Notes: a model not told the origin generated them from the sequence alone. Shown: positions 54,472 to 62,289, counted from the stretch's first letter. The stretch is 64,000 nt of DNA from Cnuella takakiae (GCF_001953305.1 NZ_MTFE01000010.1:3156800-3220799); one strand, 5' to 3'. Program-made: numbers and translations.

Positions 54472-54645
54472 ATGAACCAGCAAGACAACAAAACAAACCT
54501 GCACCAGCCTGCGGATCAACCTGCAAGTGTAACCAAACAGGATCAGGATCCAAGGCAGGAGGCAATTGAAAAGGAAGAAGACACTGCGCGAATCCGCAGT
54601 GAAAAGCAAAGTGTTCAGGACGGTTCGCAACAGCAGGATCAATAA
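54472..54645 (+). CDS. Small Gln/Asp-rich hydrophilic protein
   Basis: 57-aa ORF, 11 bases after cphB and before a strong terminator, so almost certainly transcribed with it. It has 13 Gln, many Asp, Glu, Lys and Arg, no Cys or Trp and no hydrophobic stretch (for example TKQDQDPRQEAIEKEED), so it should be disordered and soluble. I recognise no family. Position suggests, but does not prove, a link to cyanophycin use. Confidence 0.55.
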   Translation: MNQQDNKTNLHQPADQPASVTKQDQDPRQEAIEKEEDTARIRSEKQSVQDGSQQQDQ

Positions 54646-54676
54646 AAAAAGGAACGGCACCAGCCGTTCCTTTTTT
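54644..54676. terminator. Bidirectional terminator after the cphB operon
   Basis: Perfect 8-bp stem GGAACGGC/GCCGTTCC (54651-54658 with 54663-54670) flanked by seven A and six T, between convergent transcripts. Confidence 0.9.
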
Positions 54677-54695
54677 GCAAGAAATTCCTGGAAGC

Positions 54696-55010
54696 TTATT
54701 GCCCTGTAGGTTTGTTGCCGACACCGGTTTGTGTTTCGGTACCAATGCCCCGCTTTGTATCGGGTGCACGTTCTGCGGCACTGGGGCGGGTGGTATCGGT
54801 GGAATCAACCGGCTGTACCGCACTTACATCCAAACCCGTAGTATCGCCACCAGAAGTCATCCCTGTAGTACCGGTTCCATCCCTACCCATATCATCGGCG
54901 CCTGAAGCTACCGAGCTGGTATCGCTGGCTTGCGAACCGGTATCATTACTTCCGTAGGTACAACTAAATACGCCTATTGCAAGGGCAGCACATACAAACA
55001 ATCGCAACAT
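54696..55010 (-). CDS. Small Ser/Thr/Asp-rich lipoprotein
   Basis: 104-aa protein with a lipoprotein signal (MLRLFVCAALAIGVFSC, modified Cys at residue 17). The mature part is Gly, Ser, Thr and Asp-rich and probably disordered (GADDMGRDGTGTTGMTSGGD). Such low-complexity lipoproteins are frequent in Chitinophagaceae; function unknown. Its 3' end faces the cphB transcript across a shared terminator. Confidence 0.7.
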   Translation of the reverse strand: MLRLFVCAALAIGVFSCTYGSNDTGSQASDTSSVASGADDMGRDGTGTTGMTSGGDTTGLDVSAVQPVDSTDTTRPSAAERAPDTKRGIGTETQTGVGNKPTGQ

Positions 55011-55120
55011 AATCTCTTGTTTTTAGGTTAGCAAAGCTTAGCAAGGTGCAAAGTCTGTACCTAGCTTTCCCGGGTAAAGCTTCTCCAATATTAAATTTTC
55101 ATCTACTGCTTGGAAGGCAT

Positions 55121-55147
55121 AAAAAAAGCCCCGCACAAGGCAGGGCT
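55121..55147 (-). terminator. Terminator of the LolA-like gene
   Basis: 8-bp arms (55127-55134 with 55140-55147, one mismatch, ACAAG loop), followed on the minus strand by a run of T. It lies 20 bases after the stop. Confidence 0.8.
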
Positions 55148-55167
55148 AAATAGTAAAGCATTCAGGG

Positions 55168-55818
55168 TTATCGAAGGTCAACAACCTCAACACCGGGGTA
55201 TTTCTTTTTGTCAAATACAAAGGCTGCATCGGTAACAGCTGCATTTGGCGCAAGCGAATTGATGGTATAACTGTAGCGGTTGCCACTTTTTTCCAGGAAG
55301 CGTGCGCTATAAATGGTTTTGTTGGCCTTGTCTACCAGCACATATACTTTATGGAAAGGCTTTGACTTATCGGTTGGTGTCAGCTCTACTTCCTGAACTG
55401 CTTTGCCGGCCACTTTTTTCTCCCCGTTCATTTTGTACAGGAAATCGCGGTCGTAGAAATTGGTAAACAGTTTTTGGGGTGTCATAGCCGAACTGCCCAG
55501 GTCAACACCCGAAACGGTTACTTCATTGGCGCCCTTATCAAAGTTCCAGGAAGTACGGCCATCAGAAAAAATCTCCAGGCCACCCATGGTTACTTTGTAC
55601 TTGTTGCCCTTCATATTCACCTGGCCTTTTTTGGAACTCAATACCTTACCCTGTGCATTTTCCACCTGGTAGGTAAAAGTAGCGGAAGGGGATTTGAAAG
55701 TGCGGAATTTGGCGCTTACTGCGTCCAGTACTTTCTTGGCTTCAGGATCGTTTTTAGTTTGGGCCTGCACGCTGACAAAGGAGGCAAGCAGCAGTACGAA
55801 TGCGTACATTTTTTTCAT
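55168..55818 (-). CDS. LolA-like outer-membrane lipoprotein carrier
   Basis: 216-aa periplasmic protein. A signal peptide ends at about residue 20 (SFVSVQAQ). The mature domain has the LolA/LolB beta-barrel pattern: DAVSAKFRTFKSPSATFTY at the start, GQVNMKGNKYKVTMGGLEI, SDGRTSWNFDKGANEVTVS and a C-terminal KVYVLVDKANKTIYSARF. LolA carries lipoproteins to the outer membrane; in Bacteroidota several LolA-fold paralogues exist. A promoter element lies 87 bases upstream, and ftsK follows further upstream on the same strand. Confidence 0.88.
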   Translation of the reverse strand: MKKMYAFVLLLASFVSVQAQTKNDPEAKKVLDAVSAKFRTFKSPSATFTYQVENAQGKVLSSKKGQVNMKGNKYKVTMGGLEIFSDGRTSWNFDKGANEVTVSGVDLGSSAMTPQKLFTNFYDRDFLYKMNGEKKVAGKAVQEVELTPTDKSKPFHKVYVLVDKANKTIYSARFLEKSGNRYSYTINSLAPNAAVTDAAFVFDKKKYPGVEVVDLR

Positions 55819-55905
55819 TGGTAAATTATGTTTTCATAAACCAGCAGTAGGACAGCTTCTTGTTGCCTGCTGACAAAGGCCGGTTTATCCTTCAATAAAT
55901 CGGGT

Positions 55906-55913
55906 CAAATATA
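55906..55913 (-). promoter_or_regulatory. Promoter -7 element for the LolA-like gene
   Basis: Minus-strand TATATTTG, exact TAnnTTTG match, 87 bases before the ATG at 55818, in the gap between ftsK and this gene. Confidence 0.5.
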
Positions 55914-55983
55914 ACCCCATGACGCCACCATTTGGGCAAGTTGCGTACCGGCTTTGTTGAATGTTAGGGTTCTTAACGCATTC

Positions 55984-58809
55984 CTAACCAAAGTTTTCCA
56001 AAAACTCTTCCAACTCGTGCTCAGTCTTGAACAGCACCTCCCGGGCCTTGCTGCCCAGGTTGGGCCCTACCACCCCGGCTCGTTCCAGCTGGTCCATCAG
56101 GCGGCCTGCCCGGTTGTACCCCAGCTTCATACGGCGCTGGATCAGCGAAGTGGAACCTACCTGGTTTTGAACGATCAGGCGTGCCGCATCGGCAAAGAGG
56201 GGATCGCGTTCGCCGCTATCCAGGTCGCCGCCTTTTTCCACTTCCTTATCATCCACGTACTCGGGTAGCAGGAAGGCCTGCGAGTAGCCACGTTGTACGC
56301 CGATATGATCCACTACCCTTTCTACTTCAGGGGTATCTACAAAGGCGCACTGCAAACGAACGATCTCGCCATTGTAGGAAATCAGCATGTCGCCCTTACC
56401 AATCAACTGCTCGGCGCCACCTGCGTCCAGGATGGTGCGGCTATCAATTTTTGAAGAAACCTTAAAAGCAATACGTGCAGGGAAGTTGGCCTTGATGGTA
56501 CCGGTGATGATATTAACCGAAGGACGCTGGGTAGCGATGATCAGGTGGATACCAACGGCACGGGCCAGCTGCGCCAGTCGGGCAATGGGCATTTCCACTT
56601 CCTTGCCCGCGGTCATGATCAGGTCGGCAAATTCGTCCACAACCAGCACAATAAAGGGCAGGTACTGGTGACCCTTTTGCGGGTTTAGCCTGCGCTTGGT
56701 AAACTTCTCGTTGTACTCTTTGATGTTGCGGGTACCGGCTTCCTTCAGCAGGTCGTAGCGGTTGTCCATCTCGATACAAAGGGCATTCAGGGTGTTGATC
56801 ACCTTCTTGGTATCGGTAATGATGGCTTCTTCTTCCCCTGGCAGTTTAGCCAGGAAGTGTTTTTCGATATGGCGGTATACGCTCAGTTCCACCTTTTTCG
56901 GATCCACCAATACAAACTTCAGTTGCGAAGGATGTTTTTTATACAGCAGTGAAACCAGGATGGCGTTCAAACCAACCGATTTACCCTGGCCGGTAGCACC
57001 CGCCATCAGCAGGTGGGGCATGGTGGCGAGATCGGCAATAAAATTTTCGTTGTCGATCTTTTTACCAATGGCAATGGGCAGGCTGAAATTGCTGTGCTGG
57101 AATTTGTCCGATGCCAACAGGGTGCGCATGCTCACAACCGTTTTCTTTACGTTGGGCACTTCAATACCAATGGTGCCTTTACCCGGTATGGGGGCAATGA
57201 TACGGATACCCAATGCTGCAAGACTGAGTGCAATATCGTCTTCCAGGTTCTTGATGCGGGAAATACGCACACCAGCGGCGGGTACGATTTCATACAGGGT
57301 TACTGTTGGACCAACCGTTGCGCTGATCTTCTGAATTTCAATGCTATAGTTCTTAAGTGTGCTCAGGATCTGGTTTTTGTTGGCCTCCAGTTCGGCTGCA
57401 TCCTGAACGATCTTCTCCGAACCGTGGGCTTCCAGCAGTTCCAGCACCGGGAATTTGTAGTCGCGCAGGTCGAGCGTAGGTTCGTAAGGTGGCAGGTCGC
57501 TGTAATCCTTTTGGCGCCCGGCTCCGTCGAAATCAGATTCCGGAACTTCAGGTTCTGCTTGTTTGATCTCGAAGGTAACTTCGGGCAGGGGTTCCGGTTG
57601 TTTGATCTCGAAGAAAGGCTCCGGCTTTTGGGATACTTCCGGCTCAAAATCTTCTTCCGGTTCGGTCACCTCGATGGCAGGCGATTCAGGAGCTACCGGG
57701 TTATTGATCACCAACTCAGCTTCCGGTTTGAACGCTCTTTTGGGCATGATGACAACCGGCGCTGCAGGTTTGGACATTTCGGCCGTATCCATTGCCGCAT
57801 GACCTGAAAAGTCTTCAAGCAGTTCAGCTCCCATAGCTGGTTGGATCACCGAAGTGGTGGGTGCTGCATATTCGGTTTCCTTTTCCACCAGTGCAAATGC
57901 GGAAGCTGCCTGCTCCTGCTGGGGCACATTCAGGGTAAGTGGAATATCGCCCTTCAAGGCATTGGCTTTGGGTTCAGGTGTTTGCATTTCAGGCATCACC
58001 ATGGGCCTGGTTTCAGCCAACACCGCTTTGGGTGCTGTACCTGATTTTTGCGCAAGCGGTGCGGCGGCCCTGCTGTCCATTTCAGAAAAATGAAGGTCCT
58101 GTTCCTCCTCTTCCTCTTCCTCCTCTTCTTCTTCCACAACAACAGGTTTAGCTTTACGCTCAGGCATTTTAAAGGTGGGATTGAACTGCCAGATCAGGTA
58201 GCTGATGGCCACAACAAGCAGGATGACCGCCGTGCCTACACTTCCCATAAAAGCACTCATCCAATTGGAGATCATATCCCCTACCCTGCCGCCAAAAGGA
58301 AAGTCGGAACCGCCAAACAAAAAAGAAAAGCATACTGAGGCGATGACCAGGCCAAAAGTTACATAGCGCAGGTTGCGCCACAGTGAGTACACTTTGCGGT
58401 TGGTGAGCAGGTTGATGCCCAGTACGAAAAAGAAGGTGCAGAAAAGCAGGGATGCTGCGCCGAAGCCATTGTAAATGAACCCATGGGCGGTCCAGGCACC
58501 CAGGCGGCCCAACAGGTTGGCCACATGCAATTCATCGTTGAGGAGGAAAGAGTCCTCGCTCATGAGTTTATCCTGGTCTTCTTTCCAGGTAAAGAAGTAT
58601 GATATAAAGGCAAGAAATAAAAATATAGCCACCAAAAGCGACACGGTACCCATAATTTTCCAGGTACGTTCATCTTTGGCCAGTTTTTTCAGGTCTACCT
58701 GCTCTTCCCGGTCCTGCTTCAGTTTTTCTGTTACAGGCCTGGGATTTTCTTTCTTCACGGGCTTTTCAGCCGGCTTAGGCGGAGCGGGCTTTTTCAGCTT
58801 ATTTGCCAT
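55984..58809 (-). CDS. ftsK: DNA translocase FtsK
   Basis: 941-aa septal DNA pump that clears and aligns chromosomes at division. About four membrane helices occupy residues 50-205. A long linker (about 220-450) is acidic and Pro-rich, with an uninterrupted Glu run near 227 and repeats of FEIKQ-PEP. The motor follows: alpha domain, then Walker A GATGQGKSVGLN at about residue 603 and Walker B FIVLVVDEFADLI. The C-terminal winged-helix gamma domain (QRRMKLGYNRAGRLMDQLER) is present. A TATCTTTG element ends 5 bases before the ATG, implying almost no leader. Confidence 0.96.
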   Translation of the reverse strand: MANKLKKPAPPKPAEKPVKKENPRPVTEKLKQDREEQVDLKKLAKDERTWKIMGTVSLLVAIFLFLAFISYFFTWKEDQDKLMSEDSFLLNDELHVANLLGRLGAWTAHGFIYNGFGAASLLFCTFFFVLGINLLTNRKVYSLWRNLRYVTFGLVIASVCFSFLFGGSDFPFGGRVGDMISNWMSAFMGSVGTAVILLVVAISYLIWQFNPTFKMPERKAKPVVVEEEEEEEEEEEQDLHFSEMDSRAAAPLAQKSGTAPKAVLAETRPMVMPEMQTPEPKANALKGDIPLTLNVPQQEQAASAFALVEKETEYAAPTTSVIQPAMGAELLEDFSGHAAMDTAEMSKPAAPVVIMPKRAFKPEAELVINNPVAPESPAIEVTEPEEDFEPEVSQKPEPFFEIKQPEPLPEVTFEIKQAEPEVPESDFDGAGRQKDYSDLPPYEPTLDLRDYKFPVLELLEAHGSEKIVQDAAELEANKNQILSTLKNYSIEIQKISATVGPTVTLYEIVPAAGVRISRIKNLEDDIALSLAALGIRIIAPIPGKGTIGIEVPNVKKTVVSMRTLLASDKFQHSNFSLPIAIGKKIDNENFIADLATMPHLLMAGATGQGKSVGLNAILVSLLYKKHPSQLKFVLVDPKKVELSVYRHIEKHFLAKLPGEEEAIITDTKKVINTLNALCIEMDNRYDLLKEAGTRNIKEYNEKFTKRRLNPQKGHQYLPFIVLVVDEFADLIMTAGKEVEMPIARLAQLARAVGIHLIIATQRPSVNIITGTIKANFPARIAFKVSSKIDSRTILDAGGAEQLIGKGDMLISYNGEIVRLQCAFVDTPEVERVVDHIGVQRGYSQAFLLPEYVDDKEVEKGGDLDSGERDPLFADAARLIVQNQVGSTSLIQRRMKLGYNRAGRLMDQLERAGVVGPNLGSKAREVLFKTEHELEEFLENFG

Positions 58810-58814
58810 GTCGG

Positions 58815-58822
58815 CAAAGATA
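58815..58822 (-). promoter_or_regulatory. Promoter -7 element for ftsK, near-leaderless
   Basis: Minus-strand TATCTTTG, exact TAnnTTTG match, 5 bases before the ftsK ATG. Confidence 0.6.
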
Positions 58823-59012
58823 AGGTTCAGGGATGGTAGCAGGGGCCTTTCAAAGGGTAAAAAAAAGGCATAAGTGTATCGGGAAAGCTATAGCTAAGGA
58901 ATTGTAACTCAAACACTAATCATGTGTAAGTAAAAAGTATTACCGGTTAAACTTTTTAGTCCTTACCGCCAACCTATTGGGGCCTAATCAGGAGCATGAA
59001 ATTCAGATTAAA

Positions 59013-59045
59013 AATCAAAACCCTGGCTTTACCAGGGTTTTGATT
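59013..59045. terminator. Terminator after the aroK/DUF423 operon
   Basis: Perfect 14-bp stem (59013-59026 with 59032-59045, CTTTA loop), 9 bases after the DUF423 stop on the minus strand. AT-rich outer arms. Confidence 0.85.
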
Positions 59046-59054
59046 GCAAATAGT

Positions 59055-59450
59055 TCAGGCCCTTTTCATCAGTGCCAGGGCGAGGAACACCCACCCGGCT
59101 ATAAAGAACAAACCACCAATAGGCGTAATTATACCAATGCCGCCCAACCCAACTTTGTTGGTGGCTTTCAGCATCACCAGTGCATAGAGGGAACCTGAAA
59201 ACAAGAGAATGCCGATGATAAAACTCCAGCCAGCCCAGCTGAGGCTGGAAGTTGCTGCAAGCCGCTCCCACAAAAGTCCCGCAACCAGCAGTGCAAAAGC
59301 ATGGTACATCTGGTACTGAACCCCGGTCTGGAAAGTGCCCACTGTTTCAGGCGCTACCAGCTTTTTCAATCCATGTGCGCCAAAAGCACCCAGTACCACG
59401 CCCAAACCTGCCAGCAGGCTGCCCAGCACCATCATAAGTTTTCCGTTCAT
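59055..59450 (-). CDS. DUF423 membrane protein
   Basis: 131-aa inner-membrane protein of the DUF423 (YgdD) family, with four hydrophobic helices and the family's GAFGAHGLKK motif near residue 22-31, plus FQTGVQYQMYHAFALL and FSGSLYALVML. Function unknown. Its ATG overlaps the shikimate kinase stop as TGATG, so it is translated with aroK. Confidence 0.93.
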   Translation of the reverse strand: MNGKLMMVLGSLLAGLGVVLGAFGAHGLKKLVAPETVGTFQTGVQYQMYHAFALLVAGLLWERLAATSSLSWAGWSFIIGILLFSGSLYALVMLKATNKVGLGGIGIITPIGGLFFIAGWVFLALALMKRA

Positions 59451-60031
59451 CAGTTCTTGTTTTCTGTATTTAAGATTTTATCCAAAAAATTATCCAGGCT
59501 TAACTGGTCCTCGTAAATGACCTCGCGTGCCTGCTGGTAGAAGATCTTCCGGTCGCCTACTTTTTTCACGATATAGGCCTTCAGTTGCTCATCATCCAAG
59601 GTGCTGATCAGGGGGCGTTTTTCCTTCTCCCCTTTCAGGCGTTCGGCAAGACACTCGGCCGAGCAGTTGATCCAGATGGTCTTTCCCATCCGGTTCATGT
59701 AATCAATATTGTTGAAAAAGCAGGGCGTGCCGCCACCGGTGGACATAACAAAGGCCGGCGTAGATTCAGTGAGGTGCATCAGCATTTCCTTTTCGCGCCT
59801 GCGGAAAAACTCCTCGCCATCCACGGCAAAGATTTCAGCTATTTTTTTACCAGCCATGTCCTCGATCTGTTCGTCGAGGTCGAGGAATGGAACCTGAAGT
59901 TTCTGGGCCAGTTGCCTGCCCCAATAGGATTTGCCACAACCCATGAAACCAATGAGATAAATGCCACCCCCTGTCCCCTTCAAAGGGGAACTTAGACCGG
60001 AATTGTCCTTGTTGTTCGTAATGTTTTCCAT
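59450..60031 (-). CDS. aroK: Shikimate kinase
   Basis: 193-aa kinase that phosphorylates shikimate in the aromatic amino-acid pathway. Walker A is GFMGCGKS (28-35), the shikimate-binding DLDEQIED and FRRREKE (with its Arg) and the STGGGTPCF loop are intact. The first 23 residues (MENITNNKDNSG, SSPLKGTGGG) precede the normal family start IYLIGFMG and look added. The SSPLKGTGGG codons are made by a small repeat element (59969-59995), whose inverted copy lies upstream of the gene. DUF423 is coupled downstream. An alternative start inside the extension is not obvious. Confidence 0.92.
   Translation of the reverse strand: MENITNNKDNSGLSSPLKGTGGGIYLIGFMGCGKSYWGRQLAQKLQVPFLDLDEQIEDMAGKKIAEIFAVDGEEFFRRREKEMLMHLTESTPAFVMSTGGGTPCFFNNIDYMNRMGKTIWINCSAECLAERLKGEKEKRPLISTLDDEQLKAYIVKKVGDRKIFYQQAREVIYEDQLSLDNFLDKILNTENKN
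59969..59995 (+). repeat. Interspersed repeat copy A (inside aroK N-terminal codons)
   Basis: Consensus CCCTGT-CCCCT...AGGGG-AACTTAG. It is itself palindromic in its centre (CCCCTT/AAGGGG). Read on the minus strand it encodes SSPLKGTGG of shikimate kinase. Its partner lies in opposite orientation at 60081-60106. Confidence 0.7.
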
Positions 60032-60080
60032 GCGATTATTTTATTGGCCAAAGACTTTGGAATATCTAGGGATGTTGTAC

Positions 60081-60106
60081 CTAAGTTCCCCCTCAGGGGT
60101 ACAGGG
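60081..60106 (-). repeat. Interspersed repeat copy B (upstream of aroK)
   Basis: Reverse complement matches copy A: CCCTGTACCCCT then AGGGGGAACTTAG. It sits in the gap between aroK and the acyl-CoA dehydrogenase gene, so the two copies form an inverted pair about 85 bases apart. Confidence 0.7.
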
Positions 60107-60109
60107 AGT

Positions 60110-61288
60110 TTACTTAAAAGCATTCAAACCCGTAACATCCATACCTGTTATCAGCAGGTGAATGTCGTGGGTGCCTTCGTATGTAATAACGCTTTCGAGG
60201 TTCATCATGTGGCGCATGATGGAGTACTCGCCGGTGATGCCCATACCCCCCAGCATCTGTCGGGCCTGCCGAGCAATATTGGCTGCTACCTCGCAGCTGT
60301 TGCGCTTGGCCATGGACACCTGCTGCGGGGTTGCCCTGCCTTCGTTCATCAGTACACCCAGGCGCCAGTTAAGCAGTTGTCCTTTGGTGATCTCTGTGAT
60401 CATTTCAGCCAGCTTTTTCTGCTGTAATTGAAAACCACCTATGGGCCGATCAAACTGGCTGCGCTCCTTGCTGTATCGCAGGGCGGTATCGTAACAATCC
60501 ATGGCTGCACCCAGTGCGCCCCAGGCAATGCCATATCGGGCCTTACTCAAACAACTCAGTGGTCCCTTTAGACCTTTTACATTGGGCAGGATGTTTTCCT
60601 TGGGCACTTTTACATTATCAAATACCAGTTCACCGGTCGCCGATGCGCGGAGGCTCCATTTACCATGGGTGGTGGGGGTACTAAATCCTTCCATACCTCT
60701 TTCTACGATGATACCACGTACATCGCCGCTTTCGTCCTTGGCCCAAACCACTGCTACCTGTGCAAAGGGTGCATTGGAAATCCAGAGCTTGGCGCCGTTT
60801 AAAATAACATGGTCGCCGGCATCCCGGATATTGGTGATCATCCCCGCCGGGTTGGATCCATGATCCGGCTCGGTGAGGCCAAAACAACCCAACCATTCAC
60901 CCGAACCCAGCCTGGGCAGGTATTTCTGCTTTTGTTCTTCACTGCCGTATGCATATATCGGGAACATCACCAGGGATCCCTGAACCGAAGCGGTAGAGCG
61001 CACCCCACTGTCGCCCCGTTCCAGTTCCTGCATCATCAACCCATAAGCAATATAATCGAGTCCGCCACCGCCATATGCTACAGGTACCGTAGGCCCAAAG
61101 CAACCCAACTCACCCAATTGCCGAACAATCTGCGTGGGAAATTCGGCCCGCTGCGCATAGTCCTCTATGATGGGTGAGATTTCCTTTTTTACATAATTAC
61201 GTACTGTCTCGCGAATCAGTTTTTGTTCGTCGGTAAGTAATTCATCTACCAGAAAATAATCGGGTGACTGAAATTGGTCGGTAGCCAT
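60110..61288 (-). CDS. gcdH: Acyl-CoA dehydrogenase, glutaryl-CoA dehydrogenase type
   Basis: 392-aa FAD flavoenzyme. The family motifs LTEPDHGSNPAGM, KLWISNAPFAQ and the C-terminal YEGTHDIHLLI are present; the Glu in YEGTHD is the catalytic base of glutaryl-CoA dehydrogenase. SVQGSLVMFPIYAYGSEEQK and RYGIAWGALGAAMDCYDTAL also fit GcdH more than short-chain enzymes. GcdH oxidises and decarboxylates glutaryl-CoA to crotonyl-CoA in lysine and tryptophan breakdown. An electron-transfer flavoprotein is needed but not in the window. A TACATTTG promoter element lies 67 bases upstream. Confidence 0.92.
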   Translation of the reverse strand: MATDQFQSPDYFLVDELLTDEQKLIRETVRNYVKKEISPIIEDYAQRAEFPTQIVRQLGELGCFGPTVPVAYGGGGLDYIAYGLMMQELERGDSGVRSTASVQGSLVMFPIYAYGSEEQKQKYLPRLGSGEWLGCFGLTEPDHGSNPAGMITNIRDAGDHVILNGAKLWISNAPFAQVAVVWAKDESGDVRGIIVERGMEGFSTPTTHGKWSLRASATGELVFDNVKVPKENILPNVKGLKGPLSCLSKARYGIAWGALGAAMDCYDTALRYSKERSQFDRPIGGFQLQQKKLAEMITEITKGQLLNWRLGVLMNEGRATPQQVSMAKRNSCEVAANIARQARQMLGGMGITGEYSIMRHMMNLESVITYEGTHDIHLLITGMDVTGLNAFK

Positions 61289-61355
61289 ATGGGTGATCGT
61301 TTGTGTTTATGTGAACAGGCGGTGCCCTGTTTTGCTAGGTGCCAGCCCGCTGCTA

Positions 61356-61363
61356 CAAATGTA
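61356..61363 (-). promoter_or_regulatory. Promoter -7 element for the gcdH-like gene
   Basis: Minus-strand TACATTTG, exact TAnnTTTG match, 67 bases before the ATG at 61288. Confidence 0.55.
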
Positions 61364-61809
61364 ATACGCAATACCATGGAAAGCTGATAAAGGAAACAGA
61401 AGCATTGGCGCAATGGAAAGGGGGAAAATTATCGTTTAACGATGGAGATTAAAATGGAGAAGATCAAATAACAAAGAGAAGGGTTTAAAACTTTACTTGA
61501 TCTATCCCCTGGGTCTTAAGGTCTGTAAAAGGCCACCTGACCTTCGGGGCATTCTGAAATAGCAAATACCCATGATCAGATGTATGGAGGATTACGAAAG
61601 AAAAGAAACTGACCTGCTACCAACCGCAACAAGTAAGGTGCAATTATCACATAAGCAAGGGAAGGCTACACGTCCACACGCTTTTTCTCGGAGATATAGA
61701 GGGGGACAACCAGTTAAGGAATATTCAATAACCAAATACAGGCTAAATTAAAAACCTGTGAGGTTGGTCCCAATCAGAATGAATCGTGATTTGGGAAATA
61801 GCAACAGGA
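61364..61809. other. Gene-poor region upstream of gcdH
   Basis: About 450 bases with lower GC than the neighbours. One 59-codon ORF (61572-61751) is present. No terminator, tRNA or clear repeat was seen. Confidence 0.4.
61572..61751 (+). CDS. Possible 59-aa basic protein
   Basis: ATG to TAA frame of 59 codons with a hydrophilic, Lys/Arg-rich product (YERKETDLLPTATSK, FSRRYRGGQPVKEYS). No promoter match or family resemblance. It may be a real small gene, a remnant or chance. Confidence 0.2.
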   Translation: MIRCMEDYERKETDLLPTATSKVQLSHKQGKATRPHAFSRRYRGGQPVKEYSITKYRLN

Positions 61810-62289
61810 TTACTTTTTGCCAAATGTTTGCGTCCAGTACTGCCCGTTGCGGGCAACACCCATTTCCTTGAAGTTGGCATTCATCAGGTTTTTGCAATGG
61901 GAAGGACTGCCTTTCCAGGCATTTACCACTTCGGCCTCATCTCGGTACCCCATCCCAATGTTTTCGCCATAAGACATCCATTTGTATCCTGCCTGCTCTA
62001 TGCGGAACCCCGCATTCTTACCTTCAGGTGAGCGGTGCGCAAAATACTTGCGGGTAAACATATCATCGCTATGGCTTTGCGCAGCAGCTTCCAGTTGGTC
62101 GTTCCAAAGCAGGGGCGCTGCAGGCCCATACCAGGTATCGCCGCACTGGCAGCCTTTGCTCCTGATCTCATTCACCAGGCGCAGCACGCCGGTTTTGTTA
62201 AGTGGTTCCGGACCTGAAGTTTTCGGTCCCGGACCAGGACCCGCAATTGTTTGCATGAATAAACTGGCTGCAAGTAAAACCTGTATCAT
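61810..62289 (-). CDS. Secreted CAP-domain (SCP/PR-1) protein
   Basis: 159-aa protein with an N-terminal signal peptide (MIQVLLAASLFMQTIA) and a short Gly/Pro linker. The CAP fold is clear: LRLVNEIRSKGCQCG helix, LLWNDQLEAAAQSHSDDM, YFAHRSPEGKN, YGENIGMGY, and VVNAWKGSPSHCKNLMN. The conserved His and Glu of the CAP cavity (HSDDM, YGEN) are present. Bacterial CAP proteins are exported and poorly understood, with proposed lipid-binding or protease-like roles. Two Cys near 47-49 and one in SPSHC may form disulfides. Confidence 0.92.
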   Translation of the reverse strand: MIQVLLAASLFMQTIAGPGPGPKTSGPEPLNKTGVLRLVNEIRSKGCQCGDTWYGPAAPLLWNDQLEAAAQSHSDDMFTRKYFAHRSPEGKNAGFRIEQAGYKWMSYGENIGMGYRDEAEVVNAWKGSPSHCKNLMNANFKEMGVARNGQYWTQTFGKK

